In this document: positions 16,481 to 25,160 of the stretch, in pieces
Layout of the letters: each line of letters begins with the position of its first letter
Position numbering within the stretch: position 1 is the first letter of the stretch
NCBI GenBank assembly: GCA_000435075.1
Contig: FR890603.1
Coordinates: 33,103 to 65,435, forward strand
Source of the DNA: Bacteroides sp. CAG:770
Lineage (GTDB): Bacteria; Bacteroidota; Bacteroidia; Bacteroidales; UBA932
Direction: 5' to 3'
Length of the DNA: 32,333 nt
Program-made: the position numbers and the translations under genes
Notes under the pieces: generated by a model
Databases searched by the model: none
The model's input: only the letters and a program-made list of their open reading frames with translations
Told to the model about the DNA's origin: nothing

Positions 16481-16524
16481 TGCCATTGTGACAATAAAAA
16501 TCTAGATCATTAAATTAGATTGTT

Positions 16525-19500
16525 ATGAGAATAATAAATAAATTATTGAAAATCAGTGCGATTGCGTTGCTGGCTTCTCCTTTTACAGGATGTAAGGAGG
16601 AAGAGTTGGTCAAGCCTAGTGCATTGATGGCAGAGTCCAGTGTGACATTTGAGGCTAAATCTGCTGAAGCACAGTCCTTCAGAATCGCTTCAGATTCAGA
16701 GTGGATGGTTGACGTGGATGAACCATGGATTACAGTGGATCCCATGTCTGGTTCCAATACTATGGATGTCAATGTCGCTGTAGAGGATAACTATACTAAT
16801 GGCGTGATGAACGCCCCAAGACAGGGTGTCATTACAATTGCTAACAAGAGAGGCTATTCTATTACAACTGTCGTTTATCAGAAAGGCGACAATTATCTTG
16901 GAGTAAGTGAGGTTCCTATATCTGATGTGCTTGAACTTGAGGATGGCAAATTCGCTAAAATCAATGGCGCTCAGGTCGTTGCTCTGACAGATGAAGGATA
17001 TGTCGTATCAGATGCCAGCGGTTTACTTTATGTCAAACGCGGGGCAGATGCTGCCGATGTCGCAAAACTTGGTGACAAACTATTCCTTGCTGGTGAGAAG
17101 GTTTCTCTTTATGGAAATGCTGCTTTGTTGGCTGGCGAAATCACAGTTCAGTCTAATGAAGAAGTGACTCGTCCAGCACCGCTTCCGCTTCTTTCAAATC
17201 TCGATGCTGAAAAGGCTAAGAAGATAATGTATGTCTCTGTTGAGGCTGGTCTTCTCGGTCGTGACTTGAAATTCGAGCAGACTCTTCCAGTTTCAGTTAC
17301 TCTTCTTGACCCTAAGTCAGGAGATGTGGATCTCGATAAGGTCAATATGCACAATGTTGCAATCAATGCCTATTTTATCGGACTTGATGGTGATAATGTG
17401 AAGCTTGCAGCTACTTCTGTTGACGATAAAGGCGAAAACGAAAGCCTTATGGCATTCTTCTATGACGATTTTTCATGGATGAAGGCATATATTCCTGCTG
17501 AAGTCAAGGTTGGCGATTCAATTAAGGAAAACAATGCAAGCGCCGAGGCTCCTAATGTCAGAAGCAATGGATCTCTCAGTAATCTTCTTGATGCTTTCCT
17601 TGCAAAAGGATACGAAGATTTGAATCCTTCATCGAAGACTCTGTATGCTCAGGCTTACTATTGGAAAATGGGCAAGACCAGTAAGGCTACCGCGAATAAC
17701 AACAATGGTTTGAGACTTCCTCCTATGGAATTAAAAGGCAGCGAACTGATCAATGTCTATATCGAATTTGACTGGGCTGCGCACATGACTACTAGTGGCG
17801 ACATAGATAAGGTTCAGATTGTTGCGGAACTCGAAGGCAAGGGTTCTTTCGATAATGGTACGAATGTCAGCGACCCGTTTGTGACAACTCAGGAAAAGGG
17901 TCACATTGAATGGCAGCATGCTAAAGTTCTTGCCAAGGGCGTCAATAACCAGACAAGGATTGTCCTCAGACCGGCAGAATACTCGTCTGTTACGCCAGAT
18001 CAGCAGAGATGGCATGTGGACAATATCAAAGTGTCGGATTCTCACATTCCTTATGCTGAGCCTGAGTATGCCAATGTTACCGTATCTGACGAGGTCGTTA
18101 CATTTGAAGGAACCCCTACAGGTCCAGCTTCCATAACGATAAACTCAGATAAGGATTGGACTATTACCAAAGGTCAGAATTCTGACTGGTTCTCCATTGA
18201 TGTCACTCAAGGTGCTGCAGGGTCTGATACCAAGGTTGCTGTCACTTGCGAGCCTAGTACAATCTCAATTCTTCGCCGTAGCACTTTTGTAATAGCATCA
18301 GCCGATACAAGGAAGACCATTCATGTCGTTCAGTCTGCAGTAGGTCAGGAACTTGATCCGTTCATCAGTATCAAAGGCGGAAATTCAGTTGATATTAGTG
18401 GACAGGGTGGTGAGTTTGCTGTAACTATACAGGCAAATACAGACTATGAGACCAAGATTGATGCGGACTGGATTCAGCTTGCTCCATCTACAGTAGCTAT
18501 GGTTGAGTGGACAACGCTTAAGTTCACGGCTAAGGCTAACCTTGGTGATGCCAGAACTGGTATTGTGCGATTCGTTAAAGGCAATATAGAAACTGTTCTT
18601 ACTGTAAAGCAGGATAAGTTCGAGCCATCTATCAAGGTTACTACAACTGACAACGCAGTGCCGTCTGAGGGCAAATCTGTTCCAGTTCACATTGTTTCCA
18701 ACGTTGACTTTACAGCTTCAACTGCAGGTATGACTTTGCCTGTATCTTCTGCGAAGGCCGGTACTTATGATTTGAATATCCCTGTTCCTGCCAATACAGG
18801 AGCTCCAAGAAAACTTTCAGTTACATTCGAGAATGCTCAATATAACTATAAGACTACATTTGAAATTTATCAGGCTGGTGGTTCAGTAGTATTCTCAGAT
18901 GATTTCTCTTGGGTTGCTCCTATGGTTTCAGCTTGGAATGATGCAAACTCAGGGAAGAAGGTAGGTGATACTGTCGGTTCTTCAGGTAAGGATGCAGAGG
19001 CTCCTAATGTATATTCTAACGCCACAATCAAGTCATCTTTCGCCTCTGCTTTCAAGGCTCAGGGTTATGAAGACCTTCAGCCGTCAGAGCAAGTAATCTA
19101 TCTTCAGGATCAGTATCTGAAACTTGGCAAAACCGATAAACATAACAATGCAATCCGTTTGCCTGCTGCTACTGCATTGACATCCCCTTCTGATGTGTTT
19201 GTTGAGTTTGATCATGCGACCATGTGTCAGAGTGATGGAACTTGCGATGACGCAAAGGTTGTTGTTGTCATTGAAGGTGACGGTGAGTTCGAGAATGGCA
19301 CAAAGTGCAGTGACATTCTCCCTGTCATTCAGGAGAAGGGTACTTACAGATGGACTCATTCCGGAACCTTGGTTAAGGGTATGACATCAGAGACAAGACT
19401 CGTCGTAGTTATGTACCGTGTTGTCATGTCCAAAGATTCAAACGGAGTTTATAAGTTCAACAACAAGTACAATTACAAGGTCAGCGGTGCAGGTCGTATC

Positions 19501-19530
19501 TTCCTCGACAACATCAAGATTACAAAGTAA
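16525..19530 (+). CDS. Multi-BACON surface lipoprotein with duplicated C-terminal-type module
   Basis: A 1001-residue lipoprotein (signal then SPFTGC, Cys23), probably a surface binding protein of the SusCD system. Order: BACON domain (about 38-122, with SDSEWMVDVDEPWITVDP), an OB-fold-like domain (about 128-305), a jelly-roll-like module (about 312-515), three more BACON-type domains (about 520-612, 615-700, 702-785), then a second copy of the module (about 788-1001). The two modules share DDFSW, -EAPNV-SN-, KGYEDL/QGYEDL, LGKT/MGKT, -N-LRLP, -V-EFD, -FDNGT/FENGT, and -QEKG. It ends in DNIKITK, typical of a cargo-binding jelly roll. It is the last gene before a strong terminator. No catalytic residues are apparent. 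Confidence 0.8.
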   Translation: MRIINKLLKISAIALLASPFTGCKEEELVKPSALMAESSVTFEAKSAEAQSFRIASDSEWMVDVDEPWITVDPMSGSNTMDVNVAVEDNYTNGVMNAPRQGVITIANKRGYSITTVVYQKGDNYLGVSEVPISDVLELEDGKFAKINGAQVVALTDEGYVVSDASGLLYVKRGADAADVAKLGDKLFLAGEKVSLYGNAALLAGEITVQSNEEVTRPAPLPLLSNLDAEKAKKIMYVSVEAGLLGRDLKFEQTLPVSVTLLDPKSGDVDLDKVNMHNVAINAYFIGLDGDNVKLAATSVDDKGENESLMAFFYDDFSWMKAYIPAEVKVGDSIKENNASAEAPNVRSNGSLSNLLDAFLAKGYEDLNPSSKTLYAQAYYWKMGKTSKATANNNNGLRLPPMELKGSELINVYIEFDWAAHMTTSGDIDKVQIVAELEGKGSFDNGTNVSDPFVTTQEKGHIEWQHAKVLAKGVNNQTRIVLRPAEYSSVTPDQQRWHVDNIKVSDSHIPYAEPEYANVTVSDEVVTFEGTPTGPASITINSDKDWTITKGQNSDWFSIDVTQGAAGSDTKVAVTCEPSTISILRRSTFVIASADTRKTIHVVQSAVGQELDPFISIKGGNSVDISGQGGEFAVTIQANTDYETKIDADWIQLAPSTVAMVEWTTLKFTAKANLGDARTGIVRFVKGNIETVLTVKQDKFEPSIKVTTTDNAVPSEGKSVPVHIVSNVDFTASTAGMTLPVSSAKAGTYDLNIPVPANTGAPRKLSVTFENAQYNYKTTFEIYQAGGSVVFSDDFSWVAPMVSAWNDANSGKKVGDTVGSSGKDAEAPNVYSNATIKSSFASAFKAQGYEDLQPSEQVIYLQDQYLKLGKTDKHNNAIRLPAATALTSPSDVFVEFDHATMCQSDGTCDDAKVVVVIEGDGEFENGTKCSDILPVIQEKGTYRWTHSGTLVKGMTSETRLVVVMYRVVMSKDSNGVYKFNNKYNYKVSGAGRIFLDNIKITK

Positions 19531-19556
19531 GTCTTAACTTACACACATAACTTTTT

Positions 19557-19592
19557 GGGGCGCAGACTGACAGAGTCTGCGCCCCATTTTAA
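19557..19592 (+). terminator. Terminator of the phosphoesterase-SusCD operon
   Basis: A perfect 12-bp stem: GGGGCGCAGACT (19557-19568), GACAG loop, AGTCTGCGCCCC (19574-19585), then ATTTTAAT. With TTTTT on the other side it could also work for minus-strand transcripts, though none is near. Confidence 0.9.
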
Positions 19593-19672
19593 TAAATGCG
19601 ACACGAGCATGTTCTAAGTAAGTCTCCGCAAGTTTTATATCTCACTCTGAAATCTTTTCATGATATTATGCG

Positions 19673-19680
19673 TATATTTG
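19673..19680 (+). promoter_or_regulatory. Promoter -7 element for the AAA-ATPase gene
   Basis: TATATTTG matches TAnnTTTG. It lies 50 bp before the start codon. There is no TTTG at the right distance for -33, so support is partial. Confidence 0.45.
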
Positions 19681-19730
19681 TGTATAATGCATTGCTCGCA
19701 ATACAGGTAGACCGGAAAATTCAGTAGATT

Positions 19731-21275
19731 ATGATATACCCGATAGGAATACAAAATTTTGAGAAAATCAGAACGGAGGATTTTCTTTATGTGGACAAGA
19801 CAGCGGAAATATATAAATTGGCCAAAGAGGGCCGTTATTATTTCCTGAGCCGCCCTCGTAGATTCGGCAAGAGTCTTCTTGTCTCCACGATGGAAGCCTA
19901 TTTCGCAGGTAGAAAAGAGCTCTTCTCGGGTCTTGCCATTGAGAAACTGGAGACCGAGTGGAAACAACATCCGGTACTGCATTTGGACCTTAGCGGGGTG
20001 TCATATACAGATGAGTTTGTTCTGGAAAGAGTACTTTCTGATAAACTTGCCAAGTGGGAGACATTATATGGAGCAGTAAATACGAGTGATATTTTAGGGC
20101 TCCGTTTTAAGGAAGTGATCGAGGCTGCGTATAATAAGACCGGTAACCAGGTAGCTATTCTCATTGACGAATACGATAAACCCATTATTGATAATCTCGG
20201 AAATGAACCGACGCTGTCACATCTCAGATCTACGCTCCAAGGTTTTTATAGCGTTATGAAATCGATGGATGCAAGAATTCGTTTCGGTTTCCTGACAGGT
20301 GTAACCAAGATTGGGAAAATGAGCGTATTCAGTGGGCTTAACAACCTGAATGATATTTCGATGATTCCAGACTATGTGGATATCTGCGGTGTTTCAGAAA
20401 CTGAACTTCATGAATATTTCGATGAAAGCATATCGGAGTTGTCATCTGCAAATGAAATGAGCAAGGAGGAGTGTTATGTAAAACTCAAGTCCATGTATGA
20501 CGGCTACCACTTCTGTGAAGATTCTATCGGTATCTATAATCCGTTCAGTTTGCTGAATACATTCCAGAATAAAAAATTCCGTGAATATTGGTTCGAAACC
20601 GGAACTCCAGGATTTCTTGTGGAAGTAATGCGTAAGACAAGTTTTGATGTGACTACACTTGAAAATCAGACTGTTGACTCTACCCTTATGTCGAACGCAG
20701 ATGCCATTTTTGAGAATCCTGTCCCGTACCTTTTCCAGAGCGGTTATCTGACCATAACCGGCTACAACGATATGTTCCGCCTTTATCAGTTAGGATTTCC
20801 AAATCAAGAGGTGAAGAATGGTTTCCTAAACTGCTTGCTGAAGTATTACGTTCCGATGTCGCCAGATATGTCAGGAACTACATTGATTTATCAGCTATGG
20901 CATAGCATAACCGAAGGTAACCCGAAATCGTTTATGCAAATACTCTCGTCCTTGTTTGCCAATACCAGTTACCAGATCCAAGGCGAGACTGAGAAGGATT
21001 TCCAGTATGCCATGTACATAATCTCTGCTCTTCTTGGCGAATATGTCCAGGTCGAACGTACTACCAGCAATGGCCGTATCGATCTGATCATCCAGACTAA
21101 AGAGTTTATCTATATCTTTGAGTTGAAGGTCAATGCTGATGCTGACGTTGCGCTGAGGCAGATAGATGAAAAGGGCTATGCCCGACCATTTGAAGGTGAT
21201 TCGAGGAAACTTTTCAAGATCGGTGTTAACTTCTCGACTGCCACGCGTAGAATCGAAGACTGGAAAATTGTATGA
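19731..21275 (+). CDS. AAA-ATPase-like / PD-(D/E)XK nuclease family protein
   Basis: A 514-residue member of the AAA-ATPase_like (DUF1703) group, abundant in gut Bacteroidales and of unknown role. The N-terminus is typical (YPIGIQNFEKIR, then YVDKT). The P-loop is the family's variant SRPRRFGKS (40-48). ILIDEYDKPI (about 148-157) is Walker B. The C-terminal nuclease-like domain has GRIDLII and IFELKVN, with D and E-x-K in the PD-(D/E)XK arrangement, and ends normally in IEDWKIV. All motifs are intact. These genes are often scattered in many copies and have been suspected of DNA-related or defence roles, without proof. A short XRE gene overlaps its 3' end. Confidence 0.85.
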   Translation: MIYPIGIQNFEKIRTEDFLYVDKTAEIYKLAKEGRYYFLSRPRRFGKSLLVSTMEAYFAGRKELFSGLAIEKLETEWKQHPVLHLDLSGVSYTDEFVLERVLSDKLAKWETLYGAVNTSDILGLRFKEVIEAAYNKTGNQVAILIDEYDKPIIDNLGNEPTLSHLRSTLQGFYSVMKSMDARIRFGFLTGVTKIGKMSVFSGLNNLNDISMIPDYVDICGVSETELHEYFDESISELSSANEMSKEECYVKLKSMYDGYHFCEDSIGIYNPFSLLNTFQNKKFREYWFETGTPGFLVEVMRKTSFDVTTLENQTVDSTLMSNADAIFENPVPYLFQSGYLTITGYNDMFRLYQLGFPNQEVKNGFLNCLLKYYVPMSPDMSGTTLIYQLWHSITEGNPKSFMQILSSLFANTSYQIQGETEKDFQYAMYIISALLGEYVQVERTTSNGRIDLIIQTKEFIYIFELKVNADADVALRQIDEKGYARPFEGDSRKLFKIGVNFSTATRRIEDWKIV

Positions 21276-21447
21276 CAAAGCAAGGAGAGGGATGACTCAG
21301 AAGGATCTGGCCGGGAAGATAGAGGTAAGTCCCGCGCGTGTCAATGCTTATGTTTCAGGTCGTGCCACTCCGACCCTTAAAATGGCAGCCAAGTTATGCC
21401 GGGCTTTGTCAATAACTCCAGAAGACCTTCTTGGTACACAGGATTAG
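21268..21447 (+). CDS. Short XRE-family helix-turn-helix protein overlapping the ATPase gene
   Basis: A DNA-binding HTH of the Cro/C1 type, read in the +1 frame against the ATPase. From TTG 21268 it encodes 59 residues (MYDKARRGMTQKDLAGKIEV and onward to LGTQD); from ATG 21292, 51 residues. The HTH core, SPARVNAYVSGRATPTLKMA, is well formed. I favour the TTG start because XRE proteins normally have a helix before the MTQKDLA motif. The ATG would remove most of it. The 8-bp overlap implies translational coupling with the ATPase. Shortness leaves open that it is an N-terminally cut remnant. The frame is open back to 21166, but that part is inside the ATPase gene. Confidence 0.55.
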   Translation: MYDKARRGMTQKDLAGKIEVSPARVNAYVSGRATPTLKMAAKLCRALSITPEDLLGTQD

Positions 21448-21488
21448 GTCTCCCGGAAGTTTTCGTGTGTGGCGACAGAAGGCGCCGG

Positions 21489-21520
21489 CTTTCGCGAAAG
21501 TTATAAATTGAGTACCTTTG
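21489..21520 (+). promoter_or_regulatory. MATE gene promoter with perfect palindrome
   Basis: TACCTTTG at 21513-21520 is a -7 element. A TTTC at 21490-21493 sits at the -33 distance (19-bp spacer). Over this -33 region lies CTTTCGCGAAAG (21489-21500), a perfect 12-bp palindrome, with GGCGCC just before it. Transcription should start about 21526, only a few bases before the ATG at 21530. A repressor bound to the palindrome would block polymerase. Confidence 0.6.
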
Positions 21521-21529
21521 CAGTCGCTT

Positions 21530-22966
21530 ATGGGAAAAATCAATAAAGACATACTTTTGGGAATGCTGCGTGGAGGTCAGCCGATGACCTTCGGGCAGCA
21601 GGCGAAACTGGCGGGTATAATGAGTATGCCGGCAATCTTGGCGCAGCTCTCATCGGTGCTGATGCAGTTCATCGACTCTGCGATGGTCGGAAACCTCGGG
21701 GTCAATGCTGCCGCATCAGTCGGCCTGATGTCCACCTGCACCTGGCTGTTCGGAGGCTTCTGTTCTGCCGCTGCAGCCGGCTTTTCAGTGCAGGCTGCCC
21801 ATCTTATCGGAGCAAAGGACTTCGCAGGAGCAAGGAAGATTCTGCGGCAGGGAATCACAGCACTGCTCACATTCAGCGTAATAGTGGCATTGACAGGAAT
21901 TTGCATCAGCCATAGTCTTCCTGGCTGGCTGGGAGGAGCAGACGAAATCAGACACGATGCAGGTATGTACTTCATGATAGTCATGGCCGGACTGCCGGCA
22001 GTGCAGTTCGAGTTCTTTGGCGCAGGGATGCTCCAGAGCTGCGGCAACATGAAGATACCTAGCATCATGAGCATCATAATGTGCGTACTTGACGTCTGCT
22101 TTAACTTCATGCTCATCTACCCGACAAGGACATTGACCTTAGGTGGCATTGACCTTACTGTTCCGGGAGCCGGTCTTGGCGTCGAAGGGGCTGCGCTCGG
22201 GACCGTTATGGCCGAATGCTGCACCGTCGGGGTATTGATGTATTATATCGTCGTCCGTTCGAAGGAACTGTCGATCTTCAAGAGGGGAGAGCGGGGAAGT
22301 TTCAGACCTACCAGAGTCTGTATCAATAACGCATTGACAATCAGCCTTCCGATGACCATGCAGAACATCATCATGCGTGGCGCACATGTGCTCAGCACCA
22401 TCATTGTCGCACCTCTTGGAACCATATCCATTGCGGCCAATGCGTTTGCAATTACCGCCGAGAGTTTCTGCTACATGCCGGGCTACGGAATTGCAGATGC
22501 CGCGGCATCTCTTGTCGGACAGAGCCTCGGAGCCAAGAGACAAGACCTCGCGAAAGGTTTTGCACGTATTACCGTCGGACTTGGCATGGTCGTGATGGGC
22601 CTCATGGCCGTGATAATGTATGCGCTGGCCCCGCAATTCATCGGGCTCATGTCCAATGATGCCCAAGTCGTTGCGCTCGGCGCCCATGTCCTCCGCATTG
22701 AATGTTTTGCCGAAGCCATGTTCGGAGCATCCATCGTCGGGTATGGAGTCTGTGTCGGAGCCGGCGACACCCTTATCCCGAGTACCATCAATTTCTCTAC
22801 CATGTGGATTTTCCGAATCATCCCAGCCTTCTTCCTTACCAAGTTCATGGGCCTCGCCGGATTCTGGGTTAGCATGTGTATTGAACTGAATATCAGGGGT
22901 GTCCTTTTCCTGTGGCGACTGAAAAGCGGAAAATGGATGAGAGTCAGACTTCAGACCGAGAAGTGA
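21530..22966 (+). CDS. MATE-family multidrug/Na+ (or H+) antiporter
   Basis: An inner-membrane exporter of the MATE family, which uses Na+ or H+ to expel cationic compounds. I chose ATG 21530. The in-frame TTG at 21518 lies inside the -7 promoter element and cannot be transcribed. The 478 residues form about twelve hydrophobic helices in two similar halves. The N-terminal LAGIMSMPAILAQLSSVLMQ and FIDSAMVG, the GADEIRHDAGMYF loop and the second-half ALTISLPMTMQNIIMRGAHV are characteristic. NorM-type versus other MATE subgroup is not decidable here. The gene is alone in its transcription unit as far as can be seen. Confidence 0.93.
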   Translation: MGKINKDILLGMLRGGQPMTFGQQAKLAGIMSMPAILAQLSSVLMQFIDSAMVGNLGVNAAASVGLMSTCTWLFGGFCSAAAAGFSVQAAHLIGAKDFAGARKILRQGITALLTFSVIVALTGICISHSLPGWLGGADEIRHDAGMYFMIVMAGLPAVQFEFFGAGMLQSCGNMKIPSIMSIIMCVLDVCFNFMLIYPTRTLTLGGIDLTVPGAGLGVEGAALGTVMAECCTVGVLMYYIVVRSKELSIFKRGERGSFRPTRVCINNALTISLPMTMQNIIMRGAHVLSTIIVAPLGTISIAANAFAITAESFCYMPGYGIADAAASLVGQSLGAKRQDLAKGFARITVGLGMVVMGLMAVIMYALAPQFIGLMSNDAQVVALGAHVLRIECFAEAMFGASIVGYGVCVGAGDTLIPSTINFSTMWIFRIIPAFFLTKFMGLAGFWVSMCIELNIRGVLFLWRLKSGKWMRVRLQTEK

Positions 22967-23040
22967 TTCGGGCAAAAACTCCCGTAAAAATGGTAACGGC
23001 GGAGGAATGATAATTGAAGTGAAGGGGGAGCGCGCAGGCT

Positions 23041-23078
23041 ATTGTCAATGCCAGTGCGCATAGTCTATCATTGACAAT
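23041..23078 (+). promoter_or_regulatory. Leader hairpin upstream of DUF3737 gene
   Basis: ATTGTCAATG (23041-23050) and CATTGACAAT (23069-23078) are exact complements around an 18-bp loop. The structure ends 16 bp before the start codon and has no T tail. It could be a protein-binding site or an RNA hairpin controlling the DUF3737-patB unit. I found no standard promoter in the 128-bp gap. Confidence 0.5.
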
Positions 23079-23094
23079 TACAAAACAGATTCAT

Positions 23095-23937
23095 ATGGAA
23101 AAAATTATCGGGCAGGAATTCATCGGCGAAAGGCCGCTGTACTGCAAACATGACCTCTATCTTGAAAACGTGAAAATCCACAGAGGCGAGTCCGCCCTGA
23201 AAGAAACAAGTAATATCACAGCTGTAAACTGTGTCTTCGAAGGAAAATATCCGTTCTGGTGCTGCGAGAACTTCGTAGTGAAGAACTGTCTTTTTACAGG
23301 TGGCGCAAGAGCTGCGCTTTGGTATTCCAGAAATCTGGAAATGACTGATACATACGTGGATGCACCGAAGATGTTCCGTGAGATGGATGGTATCAGACTG
23401 AAGAATGTCCAGATCCCTGGTGCTGCTGAAACCCTCTGGCACTGCAAGAACATTGAACTGGACAACGTGAGCGCCGACCATGCCGATTATATTTTCATGC
23501 ATTGCAGCGACGTCAAGATCAGTAACTTCCGTCTGGACGGCAACTATTCCTTCCAATATTGCAAGAATGTCGAGATTCACGATTCCATTCTTAACACCAA
23601 GGATGCCTTCTGGGGGACTGAGAACGTAACTGTCTATGACTCAGAGATTAATGGCGAATATCTCGGATGGTATGCAAAGAATCTCCGCCTCGTGAGATGC
23701 AAAATCTCCGGCACCCAGCCGCTTTGCTACGCTGAAAACCTCATCATGGAGGACTGCACAATGGCCCCTGACGCCGACCTCGCCTTCGAGTACACTTCTG
23801 TCAATGCCGATGTCCGCGGTCATATAACTTCTGTCAAGAATCCTCGTACAGGAAAGATCCAGGCCGACAGCATCGGAGGACTCATTATTGATGAAAATAT
23901 CAAGCAACCGGCTGATTGTAAAATCATTACAAAATAA
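23095..23937 (+). CDS. DUF3737 right-handed beta-helix protein
   Basis: A 280-residue protein of unknown function with a repeating pattern of short beta strands and turns (N-V-I/V-D-S/C units such as NITAVNCVFEG, NFVVKNCLFTG, NIELDNVSAD, NVEIHDSILN), which is the signature of a parallel beta-helix. No signal peptide is seen, so it is likely cytoplasmic. The start is ATG 23095 (MEKIIGQEFIGERPLYCKHD); the TTG at 23071 belongs to the hairpin. It lies 7 bp before patB, and this pairing is common in Bacteroidales as far as I recall, which suggests a link with sulfur amino acid metabolism. Enzyme or binding role is not known. Confidence 0.85.
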   Translation: MEKIIGQEFIGERPLYCKHDLYLENVKIHRGESALKETSNITAVNCVFEGKYPFWCCENFVVKNCLFTGGARAALWYSRNLEMTDTYVDAPKMFREMDGIRLKNVQIPGAAETLWHCKNIELDNVSADHADYIFMHCSDVKISNFRLDGNYSFQYCKNVEIHDSILNTKDAFWGTENVTVYDSEINGEYLGWYAKNLRLVRCKISGTQPLCYAENLIMEDCTMAPDADLAFEYTSVNADVRGHITSVKNPRTGKIQADSIGGLIIDENIKQPADCKIITK

Positions 23938-23944
23938 TTGACCT

Positions 23945-25129
23945 ATGTTCGATTTCGATAAGATCAATGTCCGTCGCGGTACTAATTGTGTAAAGTGGGA
24001 CGTGGAGAAAGAGGGCGTAATCCCAATGTGGGTGGCCGATATGGACTTCCAGACTGCACCATGCATCACGGAAGCGGTGCAGAAGCGCGCCGCCCAGGGC
24101 ATCTTTGGCTACGCCCGTGTACCTGATGCCTACTATGAAGCCGTTTGCGGCTGGTTTGCGCGCAGACATGGCTGGAACATCAGCAAAGACTGGATCATCT
24201 ATACCACAGGCGTCGTTCCTGCCCTCTCCGCCACGATTAAGGCGTTGACAAAACCCGGCGACAAAGTCCTCATCCAGACACCGGTCTATAACTGCTTCTT
24301 CTCATCAATACGGAACAACTGTTGCGTTATGTCCGACAACCGTCTCGTGATGGGCGAGGCCTCTGGAGACACTGCCAATGAATTTACCTATCACATTGAT
24401 TTCGAAGATTTTGAGGCGAAAGTGCAGGAGGCTGCCGTATTCGTACTCTGCAATCCTCACAACCCTGCCGGCCGCGTCTGGACCCCTGAGGAACTGCGCA
24501 GGATGGCAGAAATCTGCCTCAAGCATAATGTCCCGGTCATCAGCGACGAGATTCACTGCGAAATCGTCATGCCTGGCTATACATATACCCCGATGGCGAG
24601 CCTTTCACCTGAAATTCAGAACAATACCGTCACATTCTGCTCGCCGAGCAAGTCATTCAATATCGCAGGACTCCAGATTGCCAACATCGTGACGAGCCGC
24701 GAAGACTGGCGCGAAGCAATCGACAAGGCTATCAATGTCAATGAAATATGCGATGTAAACCCGTTCGGAGTCGAGGCATTGATTTCGGCCTACACCGACC
24801 CTCAGGCGGAGCAGTGGCTCCTCGCCATGAACGCTTATGTCAATGACAATTATCGCATCCTCTGCGATTTGTTCTCCTCGAAGCTGCCGTGGCTGCCCGT
24901 CACCCGCCTGGAGGGAACCTACCTTGTGTGGTGCGACTGTCGCAGCCTCGGCCTGAGCTCAAAGGACCTGGAGAGGATTCTTGTCAATGCAGGGGTGCAT
25001 GTCAATGCCGGTTCGATGTATGGTGAGGCCGGCGACGGCTTCATCCGTATCAATCTTGCCTGTCCGAAATCTCTTCTGACAGAGGGACTTGACAGGATCG
25101 TGCAGACACTGGATCAATTGCATCGTTAG
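23945..25129 (+). CDS. PatB/MalY-type PLP-dependent C-S lyase (cystathionine beta-lyase type)
   Basis: A fold-type I pyridoxal-phosphate enzyme that cleaves the C-S bond of cystathionine or related S-conjugates, giving a thiol, pyruvate and ammonia. The 394-residue protein begins as the family does (FDFDKINVRRGTNCVKWD, then MWVADMDF). It has the FGYARVPDAYYEAV and NPHNPAGRVW motifs, and the PLP-binding Lys236 in SPSKSFNIAG. Some MalY proteins also repress a transporter gene, but nothing here suggests that. It shares a transcript with the DUF3737 gene. An annotation as a plain aminotransferase would be less exact. Confidence 0.92.
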   Translation: MFDFDKINVRRGTNCVKWDVEKEGVIPMWVADMDFQTAPCITEAVQKRAAQGIFGYARVPDAYYEAVCGWFARRHGWNISKDWIIYTTGVVPALSATIKALTKPGDKVLIQTPVYNCFFSSIRNNCCVMSDNRLVMGEASGDTANEFTYHIDFEDFEAKVQEAAVFVLCNPHNPAGRVWTPEELRRMAEICLKHNVPVISDEIHCEIVMPGYTYTPMASLSPEIQNNTVTFCSPSKSFNIAGLQIANIVTSREDWREAIDKAINVNEICDVNPFGVEALISAYTDPQAEQWLLAMNAYVNDNYRILCDLFSSKLPWLPVTRLEGTYLVWCDCRSLGLSSKDLERILVNAGVHVNAGSMYGEAGDGFIRINLACPKSLLTEGLDRIVQTLDQLHR

Positions 25130-25160
25130 TCCTCAGCAATCGTATTTTATAGAGTATAAA

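Noticed and set aside
21272..21295. ATG overlapping the ATPase stop codon as start of the XRE gene
   Set aside because: This ATG is in a different frame and ends after seven codons.
22139..22975. Long minus-strand open frame opposite the MATE gene (278 codons)
   Set aside because: Highly charged, His/Asp/Gly-rich shadow of a membrane protein gene, without a promoter or family resemblance.
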